A DNA stretch of 40,737 nucleotides from the NCBI GenBank assembly GCA_029204225.1, contig MU835240.1, positions 1-40,737 of the forward strand, in the 5' to 3' direction. Source of the DNA: Diphasiastrum complanatum (taxonomy: Eukaryota; Streptophyta; Lycopodiopsida; Lycopodiales; Lycopodiaceae). Made by a program: the position numbers and the translations under genes. The notes beneath the pieces are model-generated. The model made no database searches, was not told the DNA's origin, and saw only the letters and a program-made list of their open reading frames with translations. Below are positions 10,683 to 24,100 of this stretch, piece by piece (position 1 is the stretch's first letter; each line of letters opens with the position of its first letter).

Positions 10683-10978
10683 ATGAACCGTTAACGGCTC
10701 AGTACGGTTCTCAAAACCATACTGTAAATCGTACGGTTCACAATTTTTTTTATGGAGAACCGTGTGAACCGTGGCATAATTAATTAATTAATTAATTCTT
10801 TTATTTTTTTGACAGAGGGGTCAAAAAAATGAGCTATGAGGGGTTTTGGGGGGAAATTAGGATATTAATTGATTAATTTATTAATTGATTTTTTAGGTGA
10901 ACCGTACCACGGTTCCTACCACGGTTCCCAGAACCCACGATTCCCAAAACCGTGGGTTCTATGAGAAGAACCATGGCA
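10683..10978. repeat. GAACCGT-rich inverted-repeat patch
   Basis: At least eight copies of GAACCG or its complement CGGTTC lie in two clusters: about 10687-10775 and about 10898-10975 (for example gaaccgtaccacggttccta). Between them is an AT-rich core with (aatt) runs near 10780-10800. The clusters can pair with one another, so this looks like a small non-autonomous inverted-repeat element or a foldback structure. No clear target duplication was found. Confidence 0.45.
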
Positions 10979-11379
10979 ATTTTGTTGAAGAATATCATGT
11001 TTTTAGCATTGACAAAGATATCATAGTGTGGACATATGTACCAAGAAAGCCACATGAAAGAAGCAACATAACTATGAACATATGTGAAAACCGTACCTCT
11101 GCAAATGTAAGTGGTAGTAAAGACCAAAACAATGTGCCAAGTGAACCACATAGCCCACAATTTCCATGTTAGAAGAAGTAAAATGCCAAGTGACTTGTAA
11201 AGACAAATAGTGCCACCTGAGTGCAATAGCATGTGTCCGGACTCCGAATACTGTAAAACTACCAAAGAAAGTTTGTACACTAAAATCTCGAGAAAACACC
11301 AGGAATAAGTGTTGGAGGAAAGATAGATCGAAAGCTATCATCCAAAAGTGACCATGAGTGCTAGGTAGTATAAGCAATA

Positions 11380-11574
11380 ATGTGCCCAAAACATGCAAGT
11401 ACAGTTCAAGCTACCTATACGGGAAATGAGTATCTGTTGGTAGCAGCCAAGAAGGAAGAAAAACTTGATATAAACGTTTGTAGAACTATTGATCGTTCAT
11501 TTTTTGATCAACAAATAGAAATTGCTCTACAAAGCTTTTGGGATGGAATTCTATCAGCTATAACGACATAATTA
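11380..11574 (+). pseudogene. rpoC1: 3' end of plastid rpoC1 (nuclear plastid insert)
   Basis: The open frame contains YLLVAAKKEEKLDINVCRTI then DRSFFDQQIEIALQSFW, which matches the C-terminal region of the plastid RNA polymerase beta' subunit (the land-plant pattern HYLIV..KKEIL..YIRTT.....IEEAIQGF). It is followed, after a roughly 100-bp spacer, by the start of rpoC2, the normal plastid gene order. The copy is divergent and truncated at its 5' end, so it is a relic of a plastid-to-nucleus transfer rather than a working gene. Confidence 0.7.
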
Positions 11575-11677
11575 TTATTGGTTACAACTTACAACAAAAT
11601 CTATTTATGAAGAAACCTAAAATTCACTATTTTTTTTACAGAAAACTAGAATGATTCATCAATAGAAAATCCCACTT

Positions 11678-12125
11678 ATGGCAGGTCTTGCAAATTGCTC
11701 TTCTATACAAAAGTGACGCAAAAAACTACTAGGAGAAAGATTATTAGCAGATCATAAAACCACTTTGAAATGGTACACACAGCAAAAATCTTGGATCAAT
11801 TCAAGAATTTTGGTTTTCAACATGCTACTTATGAAGCTTTTTCATTGGCCATTGAGGATCTTTTAACAACACCTTCCAAGCAATGACTTATCAAAGATAT
11901 AACGGGGCTTTTTTGTAGCAATGAACATTTAGATACAGTAGAAAAATTATGTCAATTAGTTGGAACATGGTATAATACAAGTGAGTTCCTGAAACAGGAA
12001 AATGACTCCTAGTTTTAAAGCAACTGATTTTATGCAATACATTTACATCATCTCCCCAGGTCAAAGTGGACGAAGGTGCATTTATGGTCAAAGTTCAAAG
12101 TGCAGTTTTCAAGAGCTCGCGGATA
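11678..12125 (+). pseudogene. rpoC2: 5' part of plastid rpoC2 (nuclear plastid insert)
   Basis: N-terminal fragment of the plastid RNA polymerase beta'' subunit. It starts MAGLAN at 11678. It then reads, in one frame from about 11734 to 11998, [46 protein letters not shown] and VEKLCQLVGTWYNTSEFLKQ, all typical of the rpoC2 amino terminus. A TGA replaces the expected Trp codon after PSKQ, a TAA lies in the early block, and a one-base insertion near 11998 shifts into MTPSFKATDF. The fragment fades out around 12125. Since it retains order with rpoC1, this is an old NUPT. Confidence 0.8.
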
Positions 12126-15100
12126 TTATTGGACAAACAAGAACAAAAATGAACAATTGCAAATAGGCCAATAAAACTGTTGACCTACTTCTGCACAGCA
12201 TATTTCATATCTAAATGATGGAATGATTTAAGAGTGCAGTATACATATTACTCCTAAGAATTAACCTCTGACACAGCACACGTAATGCATGTGACTTACA
12301 TCTCTGTACATACTATGAACAATATGCTTGGAGTAGCTTCACTGGAAAGTAATGCAAAGACAAGCATTCATAAGCCCACACGATGCCTTCGTTTAAAAGG
12401 AAAACTACCAAGTACATAAGCCATGATACCTGACCAGCTTGCACAATGCAAAATGTAGCCAGTCATGATAATCAATCCTCCATTTCGAACAGAAGGAACA
12501 CACGTTTCTGCAATCGGTTTTTGTCTTGAACAAGAAGCTCAACCCACTGAAACTGTTAAGCAGATTTTCAAAGAACCGCACACATTTGCACAACCAAAAG
12601 CTCAGACACATACCTTGAAACAATGACTCTTCACAAATTTCGCAAACCTTTTGCAAACACTCTCCAGGCAAAGATGAACCTTTCCAACCACACAATTGTC
12701 AATACATACAGATCATGAAAGTAAAGGCACAAGCTATGAGACCAACTCTTGCTAGCAGACGCTGAAAAAAGCTGCATAAAACATCCAACTGACCATACCT
12801 CGAAGAAGCTCAAAAAAACCACCACTTGCAATGATCTGCAAACGCCCTTTTCCAAATATTGGCCACAACTGAGAATAAAACCACCATAAAACAGACACAT
12901 GCCAAATAACATGTAACACTGCATGCAATGCCCACACAATAGGAATGCAAACCCCATGCATCGGTGCCAGGCATCCTCTTTCGCTCCACCCCCTGCTCCA
13001 CGTTTGCAAAAGCATGGCATGCAGCATGCAGAGTGTAAAAGCAATGACAACCACAAAAGCATTTGCTATTTTGCCTCCCCAGAAACCAGGACCTCAAAGA
13101 GGCTGCAGCAAGCGACCTTCCATCCTCTCAAAACCAAACGGCTTCCTCTCTCAAGGAGGAATCAAGAAGACACAGGCAGCTGTGCAATGCATAGTCTCTG
13201 AGACGAGGCAGCTGTGCAACAGATCCCTGAAAGGAGCGAGCAAAGGAAAGCATAATCAAAGCCTCAAATGTGAAATAAGTTTTTTTTTTGGGGGAAAAGA
13301 CATTTTGTCCCACCCGGGACTAAAACGGACACATCCGCAGCTGTGGGAATGTTGCAAGTGAATTTATTGGAGTACACTACAAAGGCCATGCACTTCCCAG
13401 TCGTAGTTTCTTGTATGCTACAAGGTGCAAGGGCTCAATGGTCATGATGACATAAATCTGAACAGAGTAAAATCATGGCATTTCATGCCCACAATCATGA
13501 ACTACAGATAAATCCATAAGTTATAAGAACTAGGCATTGTACTGTATGGGTGAAAAAAAAAATATGGCCCACACTCCACCTCCAACAACTTTATGGATCT
13601 TGATAGGCATCCTTGCAAATAATTTTATGGAAAGATTCATAATATGTCAGCATGTCGCTTTCAAAAGTGGTGATGCAGTTAAAGTTTGCTGCGGTCTCAT
13701 GCTTTAATTTCTTAAAGGAGTCTATGGAATCCGTAGAACCTGGCTGCTGCCCATTAGTAATCTTTGCACAATTTGATGAACTTCAGGAATGAACAGTGAA
13801 ATGCCACACTCATTTTTTACATTCAATTAGAACCCCTAACTGGTGTTTGTTTATGGTCGATGGACATAGGCCCTAAAAGCAGACTCCAATAAATTTTCCA
13901 CGATAAATACTTCGCATGGAGGTGCTAATTCATAGCATGATCTCACAGGCTGTTAAGTTATCATATTGCAATTGGTCTTGAGATTCAAGGCTCCTGAAAC
14001 TTGCAATCATGTCACTACCTCAATTTTCACCTGGAAATAGCTACTGGAAAGTTATTCCTGATGGCAAACTCAAAAGACGATGCTCATCATAAATGTGACG
14101 TGTTTGCTTGCACTAATCCACGTAGCACCATTTTTCTCAAAACTTTGATTGTTCAAAGCTGCATGCTTCTGATGAAGAAATCTATTCTTCTTTCAGGGGA
14201 AATAGATGTGGACAATTTCAGTTAATAAGAATCTCCAACTGCAGTGGCCACATTGATTCCAAGCGCATCTGTGCAAAACCAGACATGGACTAGCAATTCT
14301 AAATAGTAAAAATATTTACCACCACTAAACACTATATCAGATCTTAATGTTCAGAAGCACAAAGGCAAATTATCATAAAAGGTAGTGTATAGCATTACCC
14401 AGATATTTGTCTTGCAAGAGCAAGTCATGTACAGAAGAATAGATAATCTGATAATTCTGGAAGAAACCACAATAAATTCAAACTTTGCTTCAACCTCAGG
14501 CACCTTGGGATGGCATAAACCTTAGCATATAAGTTCAATGCAGAAACTTGAACGAAAAGTGCCTTTGAACTTGCCAGCAAAAGAGCTTGTACAAGACTGG
14601 TTTTCACTTTCACCAAGGTAGAAAATTCATTCTTGCACCCTTATTGTTCTTTCCAAATATTGCTCAGATATGGCAGAAAAGATCATACCCTCCAATGTAA
14701 ATGTTGGAAATCACAAATCGCTTAGGTAACAAACACCATGAATCAATACTTCAATACCGACGTGAAGGAAGACTATGAATATCTCACTCCACCCTGAAGT
14801 TTTGTAGAAAGGAGTATCATTCCGCAGAGATGACAGAGAAGGATACCCTCCTCAAGAGCATAATAGACCTTCTGAATATGCAAGTCCTAGCCGAGTCTCA
14901 TAGCACATGGAAATATTGACTACCCCTCACTAGATATGCTTACAGGAAAAATTATGTGAATAAAGATATCAAAAAAGATAGTGAGGGCCAATGGCATAAA
15001 GGCTCTGGTGGACTGCTGATAGCACAGGGTTACACTTGGAGTCTTCATAATGTAAACTCAAACCATGATATCTTAGCTTCCAGATATGTATAGGATCGTT

Positions 15101-15188
15101 GACAAATTTCAAGAAGATAGTGATGTGTGTGATAAACGAAGCTCCTCCATACTTCCTCATGTATCTTTTAGCCTCCTGAGCAGAACTT
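12126..15188. other. no gene seen; 3' flank of the sucrose transporter
   Basis: Several overlapping open frames occur on both strands around 12.4-13.36 kb, but none shows a recognisable domain, and opposite frames are equally open. The part nearest 15188 should hold the transporter 3' UTR; I see no unambiguous AATAAA signal on the minus strand. Confidence 0.4.
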
Positions 15189-18100
15189 TCATGGTATGGG
15201 ACAGCTATGAGTGCGAACAATGCCTGTTGAACTAAATTCTCGTTGACGTTGAGTCTTTGGCAGTAAGAATAAAGCCAATAAGCCCCCTATAAATGCTGCT
15301 GCAGCTGCAAATAGAAATGAAGGCATATTTCCTCCGCCAAAAAGTGCATCCCATGGTCCACTCCCAACTGATACCACAATCTGTAGAAAGCTCCGAATAA
15401 TCAGCAGCTGAGCTATCACATAGCTTGACAATAATTGCATTTGCCGGATTAAGCTCAATGATATCTAAATGCCACTGAAAATGATTTGGGACTGAGAGAA
15501 TTCAATTTCTTTGGCTGCAACAATATTTTCAGAAATCTGGAGTTTCAAACAAACAGAATAGATTGCACAATTGGTTCAAAAAGTACTGAAGCAATGAATC
15601 TGGATGAAGCTTGAACAAAGCTCAGATTCTCTGCCCACTACCTTTGTGAATGCGGTCACTTGAAAAGTTTAAAGTGCAGATTGATGTTTGAAGCAAGCAT
15701 TTATGCTTAAATTTGAATGTATCAACTTGACAATCACAAAATTTACCAGAGTTCAAAATATCACTTTCACATTCCTAAAACTGAGCACATTTTCACAATG
15801 GCAGTAAGTCAAGTTGGCATTGCACTCACCTGTGGTAATACGATCGCTAGATTCAACACTCCCATGGAGAGACCTATATGTTCACCATGCACCAGTGCAG
15901 AAGATTCAGCTAATTTTTTTCTCTACAGAGAGCATTGATGAAACCGAGAATAGTAAAGGTCAAACATTGATGTTCTGATAACCCAGAAATGTGAAAAGCA
16001 AAGAAATGGCATTTAGTTTGTATACTAAGATTATCTACTTAAAAATTTGCTAAGATACAGAAGAAGGAAACACTGAATATTAAAGTTTGCTACATATGTA
16101 TATTCTGCAGGAATTTGCATCCATTTAGACCCTCACACAAGATCATACCAAGTCAGCTTTTAAAATTACGAAACTTGGCTGTGTCAACCTCCAAACCGTG
16201 TCTTCACCTTGGAGATGGATTCCCTACTATGCTGACAAATGCTACTCAACTTGGAAGTGAAGTTAATCATACAGTGCTGACTGCTGAGTTTTGCAATTTC
16301 ATATGTTACTTTCAGACATAATAACTTGCATGCAAATTAATGTTGAGGTCTTTACCTTGACCACCACCTGATGAGCTTGTGAATGATGCCGTCAAAGCAT
16401 ACGGCACACTATATGTTACCTGGGACGCAAAAATTCTGATAAGCACAAGTTGAAAGTAAGAGGAAGAATTGCTGAAATAAGAAAACATTGTTGTAGAACA
16501 TATCAGACCTTTATGCTTGAACCTCTACTTAGAATTGGATATGAACAAACTGATAATGTAAAGAAAAGCTTAAGATGAGCCTTCCGAAAGGTCAAAAGGA
16601 GCAATGTGTCGGGCTGCTAGGATGTTCAAAAGAATCATGGAGTCAATTCTGGTATCAAAACCATAAAGTTACAGAAACTTAAAAGTGAACTTCCATAACT
16701 TTCAATTTATATAAATGTAAATTTTCGAACTTTTTTTGTTGTCATACACAAAGGGTTCGGGATCAATCAGTTGCAGGTGTGGGTTCACTTATGATGAGGA
16801 TCTTCTTTGTTGAGTTCATCTCGAGAGGTACATACGATCACAAAACATGTCTTCAGTAAAATAATCTCATCGTTTCTCTTCATTGTAGAACTGTACAGTT
16901 GAAATCGTCAGTATCATACTTTGAAATGAAATTTGAGGTTGCTTTGCTTGAGAGGACGAAACATTTGCCTAAGCATTAGTCAAGGTAGTTGCTAGATTTT
17001 CATAAATAAGAAGGTTTGAGCCTACTTAAAGAGGCCTTTTCTGATGGCATTACCGCAAGTGGTGCCCCAAGAATTGCAAAGACCGCCAATGCGGCAACTG
17101 TTATGGAAATTGGAGGCTGGAGATTCTGAGATGATGCTGCACTTTTGGAAGCAAGACTAATTACTGCAGTACTAGCAAAGCAGGCAGCCAAAAGCATGTT
17201 AGCTGAGGCCCAAACATAGGTAGTGTGCACCCTCCTACAAACTGGCTCAATCAGAAGAGAAGAAATTCCCAAGACAACAGAGTTCAGCATGAGGCCAAAA
17301 GAACCCATTTCTACCCCAACACTATATCGTTGTCCCAGTTGGATATCTTTTGAGTTAGGTTCTCCCATGTATACTTCCCTGCCCATCCAATCTGTATCAA
17401 AGAGGAGGAAAGGAAACCAAGCAAACCAGGTCAATGCGGTAATCAGGAGAACAAACCACATGGGTTTTGGTAGATCCCTAAAACTGCCAAACAACTCCCA
17501 CAGAAAAGCCTCTGACAACACAGTCTCCTCATCTGAATCGCTGTCATCATTGTCATTTTGAATTGTACCCAAGGAATTCACATTCACCTTTCTAGGCTCC
17601 CCTTGTGTATCATTTTCTTGCACTGCATCACGAGTATCGCGTAACAGTGGGGTGGAGGGAGCAATGCTGTGATACTGTGACTTTTTTTTGTCTGGTGACC
17701 AAGGAATCTCTTGTGCCGCAGTTACACTCAACAGTGTCGTTAATGCCAAAATAACTATATCTACAAGAAATGCAGACTTTAGATTGGCACAAGCTAAATT
17801 GCATCCTGCTGTTTTTGTGAAGGGAAAAACCATTGGCCAGTTATAAAAGGAACCTGCTGCAAAACCTAGTACGTTGCCAACTGCCATAAAGAGGGAAAAA
17901 AATGCATTCCCTCGCCTTGTTCTGCGCTGATCCTTTCCTGCATTGAAAAGGAAAATAAAAAATATAAATTCAGAGTCCAATCTGCAACAATCACATCATA
18001 TGCCAAATGAAGCTTGATTTTTTATATATTTATTTTCCACCAATAATTACAACTAGCATCCATAAATATCAAAATACCATAGAGCATTGATCTTGAAACT

Positions 18101-21100
18101 GTCCAATAGACTGAATCTTATAGCCTTTATAAGTCCTCTTAGACAAAATGAGTGTCTTGAATGGTTCACCTGAAAGATAAGGTTAATAGCTCTGAATTTT
18201 CCAGAACTCTTTGAGTAGAATTCGGAGAAAATGCATGATGAGAAGCAAAGGCATCAGAACTTTTCAGCATAGAAAGAAAATGGCCTAGTTATACCACATC
18301 TTGAAGCCTCTTTGACCTTTTAGCAGATCTGAAGTGTATTGAAACGCCCAAGAAGATGAAAACAAAACTGGAGTGTCGAAGAACAAGAGATAGAATGCAG
18401 TAGACCAAACCTTCCCAACCAAACCCTAGATCAATACGGATCTAACCCCCAAGCAACGGGGAGATACTTTAAGTTCTGAGGACAGAACTACAATAGGGGG
18501 GTGTGTGCAATACACATGCTAGTACCACATGTAAGTGGTCATCAATCCACAAGGTCCTTTTCGGCTATTACCAAAGTTAGGCTAGGTCAAAAAGCAAAAT
18601 GACAAAATGTTTTGGCGGATGATTTCCTAGAGGAGCTTGTTGCCGAAAATATTCTTCTGCCGTAAAAGACAAAAGATAACTATCTTTTGGTGAGGTGTTC
18701 ATGATGCCAAGCTTGCAATAAAGACAAACCATTGATTGTGCAATTGATATCCTCATCTTCACACTAGTATTGATGTCCAAGTATGTGTTTCAAAACAAAT
18801 AAGCACATGTTTCTTCAATACAAATGCTCCCCCATATCTAACAGTCATCTTAACTTTCCAAAAGCTGGCTGCCTCTATATGTATTGCATCTACCTATACT
18901 ACTCACTATGTTATTCCTAACACACGCTTATTGGCTTGTCTTACAGATTCAGAGCTCTAAGGGTTGTAAAACCCAACAAAATTCTATCTAAAGCAGGATT
19001 TTCACCACCGGCCAGGTAGAGGTCTAGATACTGAACAACAAGTGAAGCTGAAAATGTTCATTTTACTCCATAGGCTTATTTAATTTTTTCTAAGCCTCAC
19101 ACAGCCAAAAGAACAATGAGTAAACAAACCTGCTGTGAAGTGGGGGACTGCATTTAGGCTAATGAGTTTGAAGTGATAGTATTTCACCCCTCAACTTGGC
19201 CTTGTCAAAGCAAAATTTGTTGTAAGTCTTTCACAAAAAAAATTGTTTTGTTTTGTTTCTTCTAGGATTTGTTTGCCTAGTTTTGTTCTTCTTTTATCTT
19301 GTATGTCCTCAAATGGTACATGGATTGGAGTCACATCTTTTACCAACATCTTTTACCAACCCACCACATCATTCGAGGATAAGATTTCTTTTTGGCCTCT
19401 ATGTCACACTGGTTGTTCTATGTTTTTCTCTTGTATGTCCTCATTTCTGTGGTGGATTGGAGTTGAACTCCAAACCTTAGGGAGAACAAAGGACGTACAA
19501 ATCAACTTACCATCTTTTTCTTTGTCTCTTGTCTGTCCTCAAGGAAAGAAAAGGAAGTTTTAACCAACTCACCACTCACTAGAGGACAACTCACCACTTA
19601 TTGAAGGACAATGGTTGTTCTATTTTTTTTTTGCTCTTGTATGTCCTTATTTGTGTGGCATTAGTAGTTGAATTTTTAACGAGAGGAACGAAAGTCCTGA
19701 TCACCTGACCGCTTATCGAACTCTAGATGTTCTATGCTTTTTTTCTCTAGTATGTCCTCATTACTAACATATTATGAGGCCTGTGAGATTTCACCCACCA
19801 CCTTCACCTACAATAAGGACCTTTGCATTTTGGTAGAGGATACCCTCAACAACAAAAGCTTCAATGGGTGACAGAAAAAGAGAGAAGCGAGACCTTCGTT
19901 CTCACTTTATCCAACATCGAGATTGATAAAACGTCTCATCTGCTTCAAATCTCTCACCCTAGCCTCACCTAGGGAGCAATCAGATTTCTGAAAGCAAAAA
20001 ATTGCTCTTACTTCCCTGAGAGGCAAGCTAACCTCTGAGCCCTCAAGCATTTCTCAAAAACTAAAGTAGACTTTCATTATACTTGGCCTAGACCCTACCA
20101 TTTATAACTCCCAGGTGCATGCTACGTGTGAGCTACACCCGGCTCCTTGGACCTCTTCATTTGCACCCATGTATCCCCCTGATAATGCCTATACTAAAGA
20201 GTTGATGAATAGTAGACTCCCAAACCCTCAACCATCCATCCAAGCCGCATCTTACCCCTCTCCCGGCCGACAAAGAATGAAGTGTGTCTTTGTGCATATG
20301 AGTTCAAGTGAAGCTAAACAAGAAATGTCAGGGATTAAGTCACGGCATAAGCCAGAACAAAAGTCAAAAGTAGGAAAATACTAGGAAGTGTTGAAAAAAG
20401 GTTAGTTGTCGAAGATTAACCGTTTGGCAAGAATCCAAGTAGAGACTATAAATACACCACATGCTATGATGACCTTCAGCACAGCACTAGATGATTTGTT
20501 GCTTCATCCTGGGAGAGAGATGGTTCGATTATTTAATCATTATGATGTATGCAAATTTGCTGTTTCCATTATATGATATTACATTTTGATAACTAACATC
20601 CATGTTGACTAGACACTTGTCCTTAATATGTATTCACGTTGATGATGACGAGCACCCCTAGGCCTAATTGATTCCCAAGAAGGGTTCATGCTCAATATAT
20701 CATTTTGCATTATCATAGGTATTACAATTAGTATCATGGAGCGCTCTCATTGCCGGTACTACACAAGACTAATCAGGCGACTAAGCTAGATTTTCGTTAT
20801 CATGCACAAATACAATAGGTGGTATATGTTGTCACTAATAGTGACAACTCAGTAGATAGGTAGTGGTCCAGGATGTGCAGGCAGGGCAGCCGTATTATAT
20901 CAATTTGAAACAGTAAGCTGAATCCTCTCTGTAGTTTCAAGGTTCCTCCTCCCATCTAGTTTTTCACTCTTTTATATAGGTGCTTTTTGTTTACTTAGAC
21001 ATATGCCACAAAACAGAACCAAAAATAAATAAACTATGTGCTCATGCATAGCTGGTAAAACATGCATTGCCCAAAAATAGGCTTACCCCCCCCCCCCCCC

Positions 21101-24100
21101 CAAAGTGACATCAACATTGCATTGTTCACTTGCCACATAGACATGACCCACACATTAATTTGAAGGCCCCAATAATCAAGTTGGCAAATTCCCAATAAGC
21201 GTACAGGGGATCCTGGGTGATATGGCAGTCATAGGCCTGCCACAATTCAACAGTGGTGGCTGCCTGAGATCGTCACCAACATCTTTAAGGCAGCCATCAA
21301 CCTTTCGTTGTGGTTGGATGGTGGTAGTTTTCCATGGCATATACAATCATAGGCCTGCCACCATTCAACAGTTGGCAGTCATAGGCCATTCAACAGTGGT
21401 GGCTGCCTGAGATCGTCACCAACATCTTTAAGGCAGCCATCAACCTTTCGTTGTGGTTGGATGGTGGTAGTTTGCAATGGCATATACAATTGCCTACAAG
21501 CACCTTGCCACCATTTGGTTCCTGGCCTCATCCAACAACAGACGGTGTGTTTGCAACTCTTGCAACTCTCCAAGGCCTCCATGGCCCTTGGATAGAGCCT
21601 AAGCTCAGGCTGTTGTGTCACATGCAGTTGGAAATATGCTGATCCCAACTATCCTCCAAATCATATAATGTGCGAATCCTTTTTCAAAATAAGTTGCATA
21701 TTCAATAGGAAGCAGTTTATAAAAGGAGAAAAACCATATTTGTTCTTAAACATAAGTGAAATATTTTTATTCTATGAGTAAAAAGTTCTGGATACTTTGA
21801 ATACTTGAAAACGCTTTGGATATTGAAAACTTGTTCGTCTTCAAAAACAACCCTCCTGTAATGCACAAAATCTGGTTCTTCTTATATGCTAAGATATTAC
21901 TGGCAGGTTTTGTTGACTCTGCCAAAAATCACAAGGTTTAATCGGCAGGATCCTTGGTCAGGTATTTGACTTAAAACGTGGCATAGTTGCATAGAATTGC
22001 GTTTTTGGGAGGAGACGTATCGGAAACCACGTTTTTGAGAAACGCGTTTCTCCTCCCAAAATCGCCAAAAAAAAAAAAAAAAATTCTTTTTTTTGGAAAA
22101 ATAGCTTATGGCTGAAATTTTTTTAGGGAATCAATGGTCAAACGAGCGTTTTGCCTCTCAGAAGTGCAGTAGATGGGGCACAAACAGATCTTATTTTCAA
22201 TAGCTATTTGGTTGTTATTTGCTCTGGTTTTCAATAAATGCTCAGGGGGTTCGGGGGGCGGTAGCCGCCCGGTGGGGGGTTTGGGGGGCAACGCCCCCCA
22301 ACGGCAGGGTCCGGGGGCTGCCGGTAGACCCCGACCCCGACGGTAAGGCCTCTTCATGACTTGGCCTTCCACTCCCTGAGCGAAAACACACTTACTGAGA
22401 CCATCTGTGATCGTAACATACATGCTAGAGGTTAGTTTTGAATTTTTATCCTTGACAGAACCCAACATGGATTAATGCACCTGAACTGGACCATCCTGCA
22501 CCCGAAACAGTCGGCAAATTACACAGGAATTATGCTCTTAATTAGAGCTTTCATCTGATACCCATATTGCCCAAAAGAAAAAACCAATTTTTTTTTTTAA
22601 AAAAAACGTTTCTGGAATTTTTTCAAAAATTTCCGAAACGCGATTCTGAAACGCGTTTCAGAAACGCAGTGCAACTATGAAACGTGCACACCATTTTGCA
22701 TGCATAATGGTCTGCACCAAACCATTCTGCATGCACAATGATATTTCCCACCAACACCATTAAATAAATAACAAAATCGGTACAACCCTCCAGGCAAGGC
22801 CCACGACCCTTTCTGGCCTATCGGAGGGAGTAATTAGCGAGTCCAATGTGGAGGAAGGGAGGTCAGATATTGGGCTTGTCAATTCTACCCACCATAATGA
22901 GCAATGAGCCAGGTTGGCCCGTTCCATGGTCTGCACCAAACCATTCTGCATGCACAATGATATTTCCCACCAACACCATTAAATAAATAACAAAATCGGT
23001 ACAACCCTCCAGGCAAGGCCCACGACCCTTTCTGGCCTATCGGAGGGAGTAATTAGCGAGTCCAATGTGGAGGGAGGGAGGTCAGATATTGGGCTTGTTA
23101 ATTCTACCCACGATAATGAGCAACTGGGGAGGTTGCGGGCAGGCATTGCAGTGGTCCAACATGGGCCAGCTGCCACTCAAATGCAATCAGGAAATTTAGC
23201 TCATATAGATATAGATCAGTGAGTACAGGTCCCCATAAAATTTTGAGCAAGCTGATGGAAGATTATAAGAATTTCGGGCAAAATGGCCTCAGAGGGTGAC
23301 CTTCCGCAGCGTGAAAACTTTTTTTTTATAGCATGCATCTTCCACACGGAAGGTCATGTAAATTTTTCTTACATGCAACTTTCGCATCTCGGAAAGTGCA
23401 TGTAAAAAAATTTGGAAAAAAAAAAGGGGAGTCACAGAAAGTATGTTATGTGAGGCACTCCTTTTTCTTCATAAAAAAGCGAAAAATGATTTTACGTCAA
23501 TAAGAAATTCTCATCAACAAAAAGGGTTTCTGCCCCACCCGTTCCATGCCTCCCCCTCTCTCAAGTTCCTCCTAATCAGTCAGTCTAGTTTCATGAGGAA
23601 CAAAATCTCAAGATCACATGAGTGCATGCCCCTAAAATTTTGAGGCCCCACGAATTTCAGGGTGATCAAAATTGTTGAGATGGGTCAAATTTTGAATGAG
23701 CTCCCGAAAGTGCCGAGCAACCCCGCCATGTGACACCAAATGATTGGGCTGGACCAAAATGCCCGCACATGAGTGCGTGCAGATGAGGCGGCTTAAGGGG
23801 AACCAAGCAAAAGGCAAGGGTGCTCACCTCCAAAAGTTCCATGTTTATCCATTCTCTCCTGCTCAACCATGTGTCTAATCAGATGCATAATCTTGACTAA
23901 TAAAAAGGGTTAAAAACAAATCCTCCGAGTCATGGTACATAGCATAGCCTTGACTTTTATGATATCTATTATGAACCAACAAAAGCGGATTAAAGGCGTA
24001 GCAAAAACATCACATTAATGCATGGCAAAACCAATTTCTAGAACGATTTAATGACTCTTTTTACCCCTGAACTCATACTAAATCATTTGCAGGACTTTAA

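Noticed and set aside
12405-13361. Several 60-143 codon frames on both strands
   Set aside because: Both strands are open over the same bases, there are no motifs or splice structure, and Cys/Trp-rich composition is typical of chance frames.
19243-19563. 106- and 75-residue Leu/Phe/Cys-rich plus-strand frames as membrane proteins
   Set aside because: They lie within the diverged repeat array, inside an intron of the opposite strand, and lack any conserved motif.
21222-21648. Frames of 62-89 codons on both strands
   Set aside because: They arise from the 143-bp duplication; opposite strands are equally open.
22707-23176. Two similar 65-residue minus-strand proteins
   Set aside because: They arise from the 219-bp tandem duplication in an intron and have no start or codon-bias support.
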